From Collinsella aerofaciens ATCC 25986 (GTDB lineage: Bacteria > Actinomycetota > Coriobacteriia > Coriobacteriales > Coriobacteriaceae): 64,000 bases of DNA. The notes under the pieces were generated by a model, which worked only from the letters and a program-made list of their open reading frames with translations, did no database searches and was not told the origin of the DNA. Below are positions 9,207-15,713 of this stretch, in pieces; position 1 is the stretch's first letter, and each line of letters starts with the position of its first letter. A program made the translations under genes and the position numbers. The stretch is taken from assembly GCF_010509075.1 (NCBI RefSeq), contig NZ_CP048433.1, positions 806,001 to 870,000 of the forward strand. Direction: 5' to 3'.

Positions 9207-9233
9207 GAACCCTGGACCTTGGGATTAAGAGTC
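9188..9233. repeat. attL: 46-bp attachment core, displaced tRNA-Lys 3' end
   Basis: Identical over 46 bp to 48021-48066, where the same bases form the 3' half of an intact tRNA-Lys gene. At attL the tRNA sequence stops at base 9233 and continues into unrelated phage sequence. The identity is lost on both sides of the core. Confidence 0.95.
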
Positions 9234-9357
9234 TTGAACGTGATGTTATGGCGTGCCTTGTAGCAGCAAAATCGCAGGTAGTTATGTTTCCACACGCTCT
9301 CACCGCACTGAAACTGCATTGCAGAACGGATATTGACGGATATCCGGCAATGCATAA

Positions 9358-9389
9358 AGCCCCTCCCCGGCAGTTGCCGGGGAGGGGCT
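9358..9389 (-). terminator. Terminator of the leftward late operon
   Basis: A perfect 15-bp stem AGCCCCTCCCCGGCA / TGCCGGGGAGGGGCT with a 2-base loop is followed on the minus strand by TTTATGC. It lies after the last lysis gene and before attL, where the late transcript should end. Confidence 0.85.
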
Positions 9390-9396
9390 GCATCTA

Positions 9397-9507
9397 TCAA
9401 TTTCTAGAGTCTTTTTGGCTGCCGACGCGCACGATTGCCCATCCGAGAAGACCGGTCAGCAGTCCTGCAGCAGCGCCGACAATAAAACAGATATCAAATG
9501 GATTCAT
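9397..9507 (-). CDS. Small membrane protein at the end of the lysis cassette
   Basis: A 36-residue frame (MNPFDICFIVGAAAGLLTGL...) with one transmembrane segment at about residues 7-27 and a short charged tail (GSQKDSRN). It follows the endolysin gene by 8 bases and lies just before the operon terminator. It could be a second holin-like or antiholin protein. The Shine-Dalgarno match is weak (TAGGTG), so the gene call is uncertain. Confidence 0.5.
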   Translation of the reverse strand: MNPFDICFIVGAAAGLLTGLLGWAIVRVGSQKDSRN

Positions 9508-9515
9508 ATGCACAC

Positions 9516-10469
9516 CTATCGATAGAGTTGCTTGACGAGCGCTTGGCCAATGGCGACGTTGGTATCGCGGCCCTGGTATCCGTCCGCACCCGATGATCCG
9601 CACGAGATACCTTGAGCGATGAGCCACTGCTGGTGTTTGAAGACCGTTCCCGAACCCATCTGTCGCGCCTGAACACCGCCGACCACGGGATAGACTTTGC
9701 ATCCGACCTTGTCCTGCAGGGCGCGGACGGCATTCGAGCCAACCCCGCCCTTGACGTACTCGATTACGCCGCGGTCGCATGCCCAAAGGTATCGCTCATT
9801 CGCCGGCCATTGACCGGAGATCACGCCATCGGCAGTCGTGCCGAGCTGGCGTTGCAGCTCCTTGGCCATCTTCGGGCCGAAATATCGCGTGTCTCCGAGG
9901 CTCGGGACCGTATTGTCCGCGACTTCGGTATTGGACCCGTTTAGCGTCTTTCCGTCGCCAAGCCAGTAGAGCGTGCCGTCCCATGGGTAGCTGTAGTACG
10001 CCTTGATGTTGGACTCGCGCCCGGTCTGGTCGCCCTTGGTGCCGGTGACGGTCCCCTTTTCAGAAATGGAGAATTGAGCCAAGAGGTCGCCGCGAGCTGA
10101 TCCATAGGGAGAGACGCACACGGCGGTGTGGCACTTCTCGTTGAGGTAGATGTCTCCACGCTGGGCGGACTTGACGCCCATCTTACGCCAGCCGAATAGG
10201 CCCGTCTTGAGCAGCTGCTCCCGCATGTTTCCGGTATACGAGGCTCCGAAGGTATTGACGCCGACCGCGCGGAGGGCGGTCACTACGGCCGAGGAACAGT
10301 CGCGATCGCCACCGGCAATAGTGACGGTGGTGCCGTCGGACAGACAAATCGTCTCGGTCGTTCCGTCCCCCATGCGGTTGGCCTGCGAGTATCCGTGACC
10401 GCCGCCCCCATCATGGGAGACGAGGTGTTCCATGACCTGCGCGAAGGCCTCGCGCTGTGTGATGGCCAT
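9516..10469 (-). CDS. Phage endolysin (NlpC/P60- or CHAP-like cysteine hydrolase)
   Basis: A 317-residue lysin. The N-terminal catalytic domain (about 1-170) has a cysteine in GGDRDCSSAV and a histidine in EKCHTAVCV, the arrangement of papain-like cell wall hydrolases that cut peptidoglycan peptides. A linker follows (residues 175-190), then a C-terminal half with a peptidoglycan-binding-like segment (FGPKMAKELQRQLGTTADG) repeated in part (ALQDKVGC...QWLIAQGISC). No signal peptide is present, so export would need the holin encoded just upstream. The start codon is 4 bases after the holin stop. Confidence 0.85.
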   Translation of the reverse strand: MAITQREAFAQVMEHLVSHDGGGGHGYSQANRMGDGTTETICLSDGTTVTIAGGDRDCSSAVVTALRAVGVNTFGASYTGNMREQLLKTGLFGWRKMGVKSAQRGDIYLNEKCHTAVCVSPYGSARGDLLAQFSISEKGTVTGTKGDQTGRESNIKAYYSYPWDGTLYWLGDGKTLNGSNTEVADNTVPSLGDTRYFGPKMAKELQRQLGTTADGVISGQWPANERYLWACDRGVIEYVKGGVGSNAVRALQDKVGCKVYPVVGGVQARQMGSGTVFKHQQWLIAQGISCGSSGADGYQGRDTNVAIGQALVKQLYR

Positions 10470-10472
10470 GGC

Positions 10473-10748
10473 CTACTCAACCGCCTTGGCGTCATATGCG
10501 GCATGGGGCTCGCTGTACGACATGGCACGCTTCGAGTCCGACGCGCCCTTGGTGGTCGGATCGACGATCACGCCGAAGCCGGCGAGAACGGTCAGGATGA
10601 TTCCGACGAGCTGGATGAGCGACCCCTGGGAGATAGGCGCCACGACTCCGAGGATTCCGAGCACCTGATAGGCTGCGCTGATTACGGTGGCGGCCAATGC
10701 CGCGAGCGTCTGCTTATTCTTGAAGCGAAGGGCCCAGTTGATTTTCAT
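10473..10748 (-). CDS. Phage holin (phi LC3 type)
   Basis: A 91-residue protein that opens with the family-typical MKINWALRFKNKQT, followed by two membrane segments at about 14-38 and 43-62 and a hydrophilic C-terminus. Holins of this type collect in the cytoplasmic membrane and open it at a set time so that the endolysin can reach the wall. The gene lies directly upstream of the endolysin gene. Ribosome binding site AGGAG, 7 bases before the start. Confidence 0.88.
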   Translation of the reverse strand: MKINWALRFKNKQTLAALAATVISAAYQVLGILGVVAPISQGSLIQLVGIILTVLAGFGVIVDPTTKGASDSKRAMSYSEPHAAYDAKAVE

Positions 10749-10758
10749 TTTTCAGCTC

Positions 10759-11070
10759 CTAATCTGACCCGCCGATACCGTGATGCAAGTCGTAATTCTT
10801 CTCGACGCGGTCGAGCCGGCTGAACAAGGTGATGACCTGTTGCTCGACTTTCGTGAGGCGCTCGCCGTGGTCGTCGAGCTTGCGGTTGATCTCCTTGACG
10901 CCGTCCTTGATCTCGCTCGTGTCGCCGCAAAGGCTGTCGAGCTTGTCTTCGGTCCGCTGCTCCTTGGCAGACGATGTTTTGGATACGGAGACGCGCCCGA
11001 TGAAGAACGTGACAATCACAACGGCGGCCGAGAGGACCGACGTTGCCTCCCCGATGCTCAGCACCGGCAC
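10759..11070 (-). CDS. Membrane-anchored coiled-coil phage protein (XhlA-like)
   Basis: About 103 residues, starting at a GTG two bases after the XkdX stop. An N-terminal membrane helix (VLSAAVVIVTFFIGRV) is followed by a charged coiled coil (EQRTEDKLDSLCG ... ERLTKVEQQVITLFSRLDRVEKNY). Size, place before the holin, and layout match XhlA-type lysis helper proteins, though XhlA normally carries the membrane helix at the C-terminus. Confidence 0.6.
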   Translation of the reverse strand: MPVLSIGEATSVLSAAVVIVTFFIGRVSVSKTSSAKEQRTEDKLDSLCGDTSEIKDGVKEINRKLDDHGERLTKVEQQVITLFSRLDRVEKNYDLHHGIGGSD

Positions 11071-11071
11071 C

Positions 11072-11254
11072 CTAAACCTCCTCCGCGTACTCTTCTCCGA
11101 CGATCTCCTCATATTCGTCGCATGTGATCCACTTGCAGTCCACGGCTCGATGCACCATGGCCTTGGTCCAGAGGCCGCGCTCGTAGTAGCGCCTCACCTT
11201 GTCATAGTTCTTCGAGTGCGCCGCCGTGGTTGCAGCCTTGACGCGTACCGCCAT
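11072..11254 (-). CDS. XkdX family phage protein
   Basis: A 60-residue protein with the family pattern YYERGLWTKAMVHRAVDCKWIT-CDEYEEIVGEEY. XkdX proteins are encoded between tail fibre and lysis genes in many Gram-positive phages; their function is not known. Its ATG overlaps the stop of the preceding gene as TAATG. Confidence 0.8.
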   Translation of the reverse strand: MAVRVKAATTAAHSKNYDKVRRYYERGLWTKAMVHRAVDCKWITCDEYEEIVGEEYAEEV

Positions 11255-11580
11255 TACTGTTCACCCCCGACCGTCATCATCAGGTAGTCGATGTTTGCCG
11301 TGTTGGTCTCGGTTTGGCTGGGCTCGGCGACCTTCTCGCGCATCTGCTCAAGCAGCTTGTCCACGTCCGGGGCCTCACCCTTTCCGTAGGCGGCGACGGC
11401 CGCGGTGTAGGCGAGCTTTCGCGCCTTCCGCTCAACGTACTCGTCATCGTCGATAACGCCCGCGTCGTGCGCCGCGTCGGGGTCGCCGATCTGCGACAGC
11501 AGATCGCGCAGGGCGTTGACCTCGGCCATGGTGCCGTCTTGAAGCTCGTTGGGGCGCGGCATGTCTTCCTCAGTGTCCAT
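11254..11580 (-). CDS. Phage protein of unknown function
   Basis: A 108-residue acidic protein. The start is chosen at the ATG preceded by AGAGGAGTCCGC. The C-terminal half is helical and charged. Place (between fibre/DGR and XkdX) resembles the small BhlA/XkdW-like proteins of other phages, but no family was recognised. Confidence 0.6.
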   Translation of the reverse strand: MDTEEDMPRPNELQDGTMAEVNALRDLLSQIGDPDAAHDAGVIDDDEYVERKARKLAYTAAVAAYGKGEAPDVDKLLEQMREKVAEPSQTETNTANIDYLMMTVGGEQ

Positions 11581-11664
11581 GCGGACTCCTCTCTTGTCGG
11601 GGAATGTGTCGCCATCGTATTGGCGCCGTGAGATTGCCGGGCCGCTTCGATGGGCGCAAAGAAA

Positions 11665-11688
11665 GAAGGCGCGCCGCGGCACGCCTTC
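11665..11688 (-). terminator. Terminator after the reverse transcriptase gene
   Basis: Stem GAAGGCG / CGCCTTC around a GC-rich self-complementary core, followed on the minus strand by TTTCTTT. It lies 10 bases after the RT stop and would separate the DGR unit from the lysis genes. Confidence 0.75.
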
Positions 11689-11698
11689 GATGCTTCTG

Positions 11699-12943
11699 TT
11701 ATTTCGCGGCCGCTTCGCTTAGGCCGCTGCTTTGAGTTGCCGGTTCTCCGCTATTGCGAGGGCTTGCCTCCGCTTGAATCGTCCCTCGGGTTGGCCTGCA
11801 TTGAGCACCCCCCTCCCGCGCGAGATTTTCGAACAGGCTGTGGTACAGCGCGTCCATGGCCAAAACGCTGCGGTGCGCGTCCAGCCGCTTCATGCCGCCG
11901 CGCCAGCTCTGGTAGCTCCGCTCAACCTGCTCGGGGGTCATGACGCCATCGGCGACCATGCGGGCCATCTTCTTCAGCTTGCGGCGCTCGCGCGTGATGG
12001 AGTCGCGGCACGGCTTCACGACTATGCGGCCCGTCTCCGTGTAGAAGATGCGCTTCTTCAGCCACGTGAAGCCGCGCGACAGCTTCACCACGCGGGTCTT
12101 GCGCGGGTTCAGCTCTATGCCCAGCTCGGCGCACTTGCGCCCTATCAGCAGCAGGCACACCTGCAGGTACTCCTTGCTCTCGTGGATCAGGTAGAAGTCG
12201 TCCATATAGCGCCCGTAAGACTCGGGGCGCAGCATCTCCGTCACATAGTGGTCGATGCGGTTGGGGTGGGCCACGGCGCATATCTGGTTCGGCTCGCTGC
12301 CCAGCCCCAGGCCCACATCGCCCTGCGCGTCTATCAGGCGGTGCTCCAAGGCGACCACGCGCGGATCTAGCAGCGCGGAGGCCACCTGGTCTTTGACGGG
12401 TTGGTGCGCTATGCGCGCGAAGTAGTCGGAGAAGTCGCCCAGGAGGATGTAGCCCTCGCGGCCGTGCCGCCTCCAGTGATCGGCCAGGTGGCGCTTGAGC
12501 AGCTTCAGGGCGTAGTCGGTGCCGCGCCCCTTTATGTTGGCGGAGTTGGCCGTTATGAGTGTCGGGACTATCGCGGGTACGAGGGCGTTCTGAGAAAGCG
12601 ACTTCTGAATCACTCGCTCTGGGAAGTGCACGGCGCTGATGTGGCGCAGCTTGCCGCGCTCCCACAGGTCGAAGCGGATGAAGCCCCGGCATATGTCGCG
12701 GCCCTCCAGAAGGTCGTTCCTCGATTTGACCGCGTTTCGCAGATAGTCCTTCATATAACGCTGCGTGGAGGACTTCCACATCACGCCGCCCGCCGCCTGC
12801 TTCGATGCCTTGCACAGGCTGTTGAGGTCGGCCACGGTATCAAGCGTGCACGCCTTGACGCGCTCGGCCTTGGCCCGCGCGCGCCTCTCCTCGCGGCGCT
12901 TGCGGCGCGCCGCCCGCCTTTGCTCGGAGTTCACAGGAGGCAC
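11699..12943 (-). CDS. DGR reverse transcriptase
   Basis: A 414-residue RNA-directed DNA polymerase. The polymerase active site is YMDD at residues 246-249 (GRYMDDFYLI), with the first catalytic aspartate in LLGDFSDYF (D170). The segment before YMDD that reads [LIV]GxxxSQ in most DGR enzymes reads GLGSEPNQI here, so serine is replaced by asparagine. The N-terminus is very basic (RRAARRKRREERRARAK), as expected for binding template RNA. No maturase, integrase or protease domain is attached. In a DGR this enzyme copies the TR transcript with errors at adenines and the cDNA replaces VR. It lies 204 bases after the TR in the same orientation. The start is a GTG; a second GTG nine bases on is possible. 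Confidence 0.93.
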   Translation of the reverse strand: MPPVNSEQRRAARRKRREERRARAKAERVKACTLDTVADLNSLCKASKQAAGGVMWKSSTQRYMKDYLRNAVKSRNDLLEGRDICRGFIRFDLWERGKLRHISAVHFPERVIQKSLSQNALVPAIVPTLITANSANIKGRGTDYALKLLKRHLADHWRRHGREGYILLGDFSDYFARIAHQPVKDQVASALLDPRVVALEHRLIDAQGDVGLGLGSEPNQICAVAHPNRIDHYVTEMLRPESYGRYMDDFYLIHESKEYLQVCLLLIGRKCAELGIELNPRKTRVVKLSRGFTWLKKRIFYTETGRIVVKPCRDSITRERRKLKKMARMVADGVMTPEQVERSYQSWRGGMKRLDAHRSVLAMDALYHSLFENLAREGGAQCRPTRGTIQAEASPRNSGEPATQSSGLSEAAAK

Positions 12944-13146
12944 CCCGCGCGGCTTGCAATGTGGCTCTGGCAGCCGCTTGAGGTATGGCCATGAAACGCG
13001 GCGAAGCCACGGAGCGCCGCGCCATGCAAGCAGCGTCCGGCCACCCTCGCGGGGTGCGTATTTACGGGCGCATGCCCGACGGTCGCGCCTTCCTTCCTCT
13101 TCGCGCTCTGCTTTCGGCTCTGGGGCCTACTCGGTCTGGCAATAAG

Positions 13147-13275
13147 GGAATCCGGGGCGGGGGCGAACCCAGACGTTCGTCGCGGAGTTGTAGTTGGCAT
13201 TGCCGTTGTTGTTGACGTAGCACACGTTGGACGACGAGCCACCCATGACGGAACGCAGCCACCAGTTGTACCGAT
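13147..13275 (-). repeat. DGR template repeat (TR)
   Basis: A 129-bp segment aligned without gaps to 13885-14013 (constant offset 738). It lies between the Avd and RT genes and is not part of a gene. Read in the VR frame it is full of AAC/AAT codons (nine asparagine codons in 43), the usual design that lets adenine mutation reach many amino acids. The end towards lower coordinates carries the GC-rich block CGCCCCCGCCCCGG, which corresponds to the initiation of mutagenic homing element (IMH*). Confidence 0.95.
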
Positions 13276-13298
13276 ATACAAGGCGGGACCGCCGTCCA

Positions 13299-13769
13299 TT
13301 ATAGCGAACGCAGGCGCTCTAGCTCGGCCTCGGCCTCGGCTATGCGCTCCTCGGTGGACTTCTTGCCGGTGACGCGCACGTTCTTGCGCGCGCCCTTCAG
13401 CAGCCTGATCTCCTCCTCGACCATGGCCGCCAGCTCCTCGAAGCGGTTGGCGTTCACGGGCAGGCCGATATCCATGAGGCACTGCATGTCCAGCATAAGC
13501 TGCTCGCAGTCCGCTATGGCCAGCGTCAGGTAGCGTTTCCTCTCCAGCGCGTTGAACGAGCTGTTGGGGTAGAAGCAGTCGGCGCGGTTGATGTTGTACA
13601 CGATGCCGCGCGCCGTCTCCACGGTCGGCACCGCGTTCAGCAGCCTGTAGGCCTTGGGCACTACCGAGGAGGACGCCATCAGCTTATTGACCTCCACGCG
13701 GATGGCGATGGCCTGCGTGAAGAACTTGTACTCGGACACCTCGCGGTTGCGCTGGTAGACGCCGCTCAC
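13299..13769 (-). CDS. avd: DGR accessory variability determinant (Avd-like four-helix protein)
   Basis: A 156-residue, mostly helical protein placed between VR and TR, the normal place of avd. Avd proteins form a positively charged barrel that binds RT and is needed for mutagenic reverse transcription. Helical blocks run over about residues 12-35, 55-80, 85-110 and 115-156, with the typical basic stretch LLKGARKNVRVTGKKS. The start is a GTG with a perfect AGGAGG five bases upstream; the upstream part of the open frame overlaps VR in another frame and is not coding. Somewhat longer than the usual 120-130 residues because of a charged C-terminal helix. Confidence 0.85.
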   Translation of the reverse strand: MSGVYQRNREVSEYKFFTQAIAIRVEVNKLMASSSVVPKAYRLLNAVPTVETARGIVYNINRADCFYPNSSFNALERKRYLTLAIADCEQLMLDMQCLMDIGLPVNANRFEELAAMVEEEIRLLKGARKNVRVTGKKSTEERIAEAEAELERLRSL

Positions 13770-13802
13770 GTGCACCTCCTGGGGAAACTGGCGAAAAACC
13801 CG

Positions 13803-13845
13803 GCCCGCTTCGCGGGCAGGAGGCGACCGCGCGAGGCGGTCGCCT
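13803..13845 (-). other. Twin hairpins downstream of the VR (DGR cruciform and/or terminator)
   Basis: Two hairpins in tandem: AGGCGACCGC-gcgag-GCGGTCGCCT at 13821-13845 and GCCCGC-ttc-GCGGGC at 13803-13817. They begin 29 bases beyond the target stop codon. On the minus strand the second has a GAA loop and is followed by a T-run. In the Bordetella phage DGR a hairpin shortly after the IMH increases homing; these could act the same way, or end the target transcript, or both. Confidence 0.65.
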
Positions 13846-13873
13846 AGAAGCAGAGTATAGAGCACTCGGCTGG

Positions 13874-14782
13874 CTAGCCGACGAGGAAGCCGGGGCGGGG
13901 GCGAACCCAGACGTACGTCGCGGAGTCGTAGCGGGCAATGCCGCCGCTGCTGACGTAGCACACGCCGGACGACGAGCCACCCACGACGGAACGCAGCCAC
14001 CAGTGGCACCGATTTCCGTTGACTCGGTGCGCCGTGTCTCGGAACAGGTCAAACTGGCAGTCGAAGCCCACGCTGTAGCCTTTCGTCCCCCACACGGGGC
14101 AGCCGTACACCTCCATCTCCGACAGCGAGAACACCTTGCCGATATCCTGCCAGCTCCACGAGTTGGAGTCGTTGAGCGCGCCGCTGGCGCTGTAACGCTC
14201 CTCCAGCAGGACGCGCTGGGTCAGCAGGTACTTGGTCAGCCCCTCGGGCAGGCAGGCCTCGAAGGCCGTCTCCCACGCCTTGAGGTTGCTGTTGGGGTAG
14301 GGGCATTTCTGGTCGGCGGTGCCCTGGTTCGTGTTGGTGGTGTTCCACATCAGGAAGCTGTCGTTTGCCACGCCTGTCACGGATTTTGCCACGGCCACGG
14401 GGGCGGACGCCACGAACGCGACGTGGTGCCCCTTGCTGTTGTCGCCGCAGTACAGGTACGGGTCGATGTGGGCCAAAAGGAAACGCACGGACTGCTGGGC
14501 GGCGACGGCGGATGCGCTCACGAGGGGCACGTCCAGGTAGTCGCCCACGCGAAGGCCCGCGAAGTTGCCGGCCGCCGCTCGCTTGTGCAGCGCGTCGTAC
14601 ACGCTGCCGCTGCCGATCTCTCCCGCCAGGATGGTGGCGATGTTCTGCCCGCCGTACTTGCCGATTTGGCCCTGGCGGTTGTACTCGGCGTTGTTGAGCG
14701 CCGTCTGCGCGTTGCTGCGCGCGGTATCGTCGATGACGTTGAGCGACTGGCCGCCGACGACCAGTGTCTTTGCATTTGCCAT
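13874..14782 (-). CDS. DGR target protein, probable receptor-binding tail protein with C-type-lectin-like fold
   Basis: A 302-residue protein whose C-terminal end is the variable repeat. The C-terminal domain (about 165-302) has the features of DGR-diversified C-type-lectin/formylglycine-like folds: WWLRS, a GGSSSG loop, VCYVSSGG, and VWVRPRPGF at the very end. The N-terminal part (1-60) has a low-complexity start with N/Q-rich helices (SNAQTALNNAEYN) that may attach it to the tail. Cysteine-containing loop residues occur at KCPYPN, YGCPVWG and FDCQFD. It is encoded immediately after the tail fibre gene in the same direction, so the likely role is binding the surface of the host cell. Confidence 0.9.
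   Translation of the reverse strand: MANAKTLVVGGQSLNVIDDTARSNAQTALNNAEYNRQGQIGKYGGQNIATILAGEIGSGSVYDALHKRAAAGNFAGLRVGDYLDVPLVSASAVAAQQSVRFLLAHIDPYLYCGDNSKGHHVAFVASAPVAVAKSVTGVANDSFLMWNTTNTNQGTADQKCPYPNSNLKAWETAFEACLPEGLTKYLLTQRVLLEERYSASGALNDSNSWSWQDIGKVFSLSEMEVYGCPVWGTKGYSVGFDCQFDLFRDTAHRVNGNRCHWWLRSVVGGSSSGVCYVSSGGIARYDSATYVWVRPRPGFLVG
13885..14013 (-). repeat. DGR variable repeat (VR)
   Basis: The 129-bp partner of TR, covering codons 257-300 of the target gene. It differs from TR at 15 positions; all are T on the + strand of TR, that is adenine in the coding sense. They change 11 residues (for example Asn to His, Gly, Ser, Ile, Arg, Asp, Tyr) and leave one silent change in the last variable glycine codon. 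104 non-adenine positions are all unchanged. Confidence 0.96.
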
Positions 14783-14791
14783 TTATCCTCC

Positions 14792-15430
14792 TTAGGCAAG
14801 GGTTACCGTGCTGCCCGAGACCGAGCACGTGCCGCCGAACGACACCGTGTCGCCGGACACCGACGCCTTGGATGCCGGGCAGTAGACGGTCCCGTCCATG
14901 TAGATGAACTTCCCCGTCGCGTCGGCGAGCATCGTCGCGAGCTGGCCGTTCTGACGGCGCAGCTCCGCGATATCGGATTCGCCGCCGGCGCCCTGCGCCA
15001 CCGAGCTCGCGATCTGCAGCGCCTGGTTCGCGGCGGCCTCGGCATGAGACGCCGCGCCGTTGGCCGCGGCGGCCGCATTGCTCGCCAGCGCAGTCGAGGC
15101 GCTTGCGGTATCGTTCGCGGCATTCGCCTTCTGAACGGCGGCGTTGGCGTTCTCGGTGGCAGTCGAGCACTTCGCGGCGGCCGTTCTGGCAGCTCCGGCG
15201 GCGACTTTGGCGTCATATGCCTGGGTCTTTGCGGTGCCTGCGGCGCTGCTCGCCAGCGACGCGGCGCTCTCGGCCCTCTTTCGCGCCGCCTCGACTTCGT
15301 CGTAGTTTGCCGGGCGGAACAGGTAGGTGGTGATGCTACCGTCGCTCTCCGTCACGTCGAGGCCGTCGATATAGTCGTCCTCCCCGATCTTCACCTCGTA
15401 GACGGCGGACCCGTCGCTGTTGTTGGCCAT
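14792..15430 (-). CDS. Tail fibre protein with alanine-rich coiled coil
   Basis: A 212-residue protein. After a 40-residue N-terminal head (EVKIGEDDYIDGLDVTES), residues 45-140 are a long alanine-rich helix with heptad-like spacing (AESAASLASSAAGTAK, ANAAVQKANAAND), typical of trimeric phage fibre shafts. The C-terminus (residues 175-212) is a short beta-rich cap. It ends 10 bases before the DGR target gene and probably forms the stalk on which the target protein sits. Confidence 0.75.
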   Translation of the reverse strand: MANNSDGSAVYEVKIGEDDYIDGLDVTESDGSITTYLFRPANYDEVEAARKRAESAASLASSAAGTAKTQAYDAKVAAGAARTAAAKCSTATENANAAVQKANAANDTASASTALASNAAAAANGAASHAEAAANQALQIASSVAQGAGGESDIAELRRQNGQLATMLADATGKFIYMDGTVYCPASKASVSGDTVSFGGTCSVSGSTVTLA

Positions 15431-15467
15431 GCGGATTCCCTTCCGCGGGCCTGCGCCCGCACGATAA

Positions 15468-15713
15468 TCAAGCGATGATCCCGATCGCCGTCCAGAGCGG
15501 CGGCGACCCGATGAGGATGGCGCGCTGACCGGGCGCCGCGCCCCGACAGGACGTCGTCATGCAGATGCCGGCGACAACCGAGCCCCCGATGCGCACGTCG
15601 ACGGTCCTGGAGTCCGCCGCGACGACGGTGCCGTAGGCGATCGAGACGCCGGGCGCCGAAGGGCCGGCGACGATATCGGCAAGGTCCGCGGCCAGGGACG
15701 GCATGGCGCTCAC
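15468..15713 (-). CDS. Small tail/baseplate protein, probable OB-fold
   Basis: An 81-residue beta-rich protein (SIAYGTVVAADSRTVDVRIGG...GQRAILIGSPPLW). This pattern of a 'property of the medium' barrel is found in baseplate spike or hub OB domains. Its start overlaps the stop of the preceding tail gene by 4 bases. Confidence 0.55.
   Translation of the reverse strand: MSAMPSLAADLADIVAGPSAPGVSIAYGTVVAADSRTVDVRIGGSVVAGICMTTSCRGAAPGQRAILIGSPPLWTAIGIIA

Noticed and set aside
11699-12943. Reverse transcriptase as retron, abortive infection or group II intron RT
   Set aside because: Presence of TR, VR with adenine-only differences and an Avd-like gene identifies a DGR; no maturase domain or retron RNA was seen.
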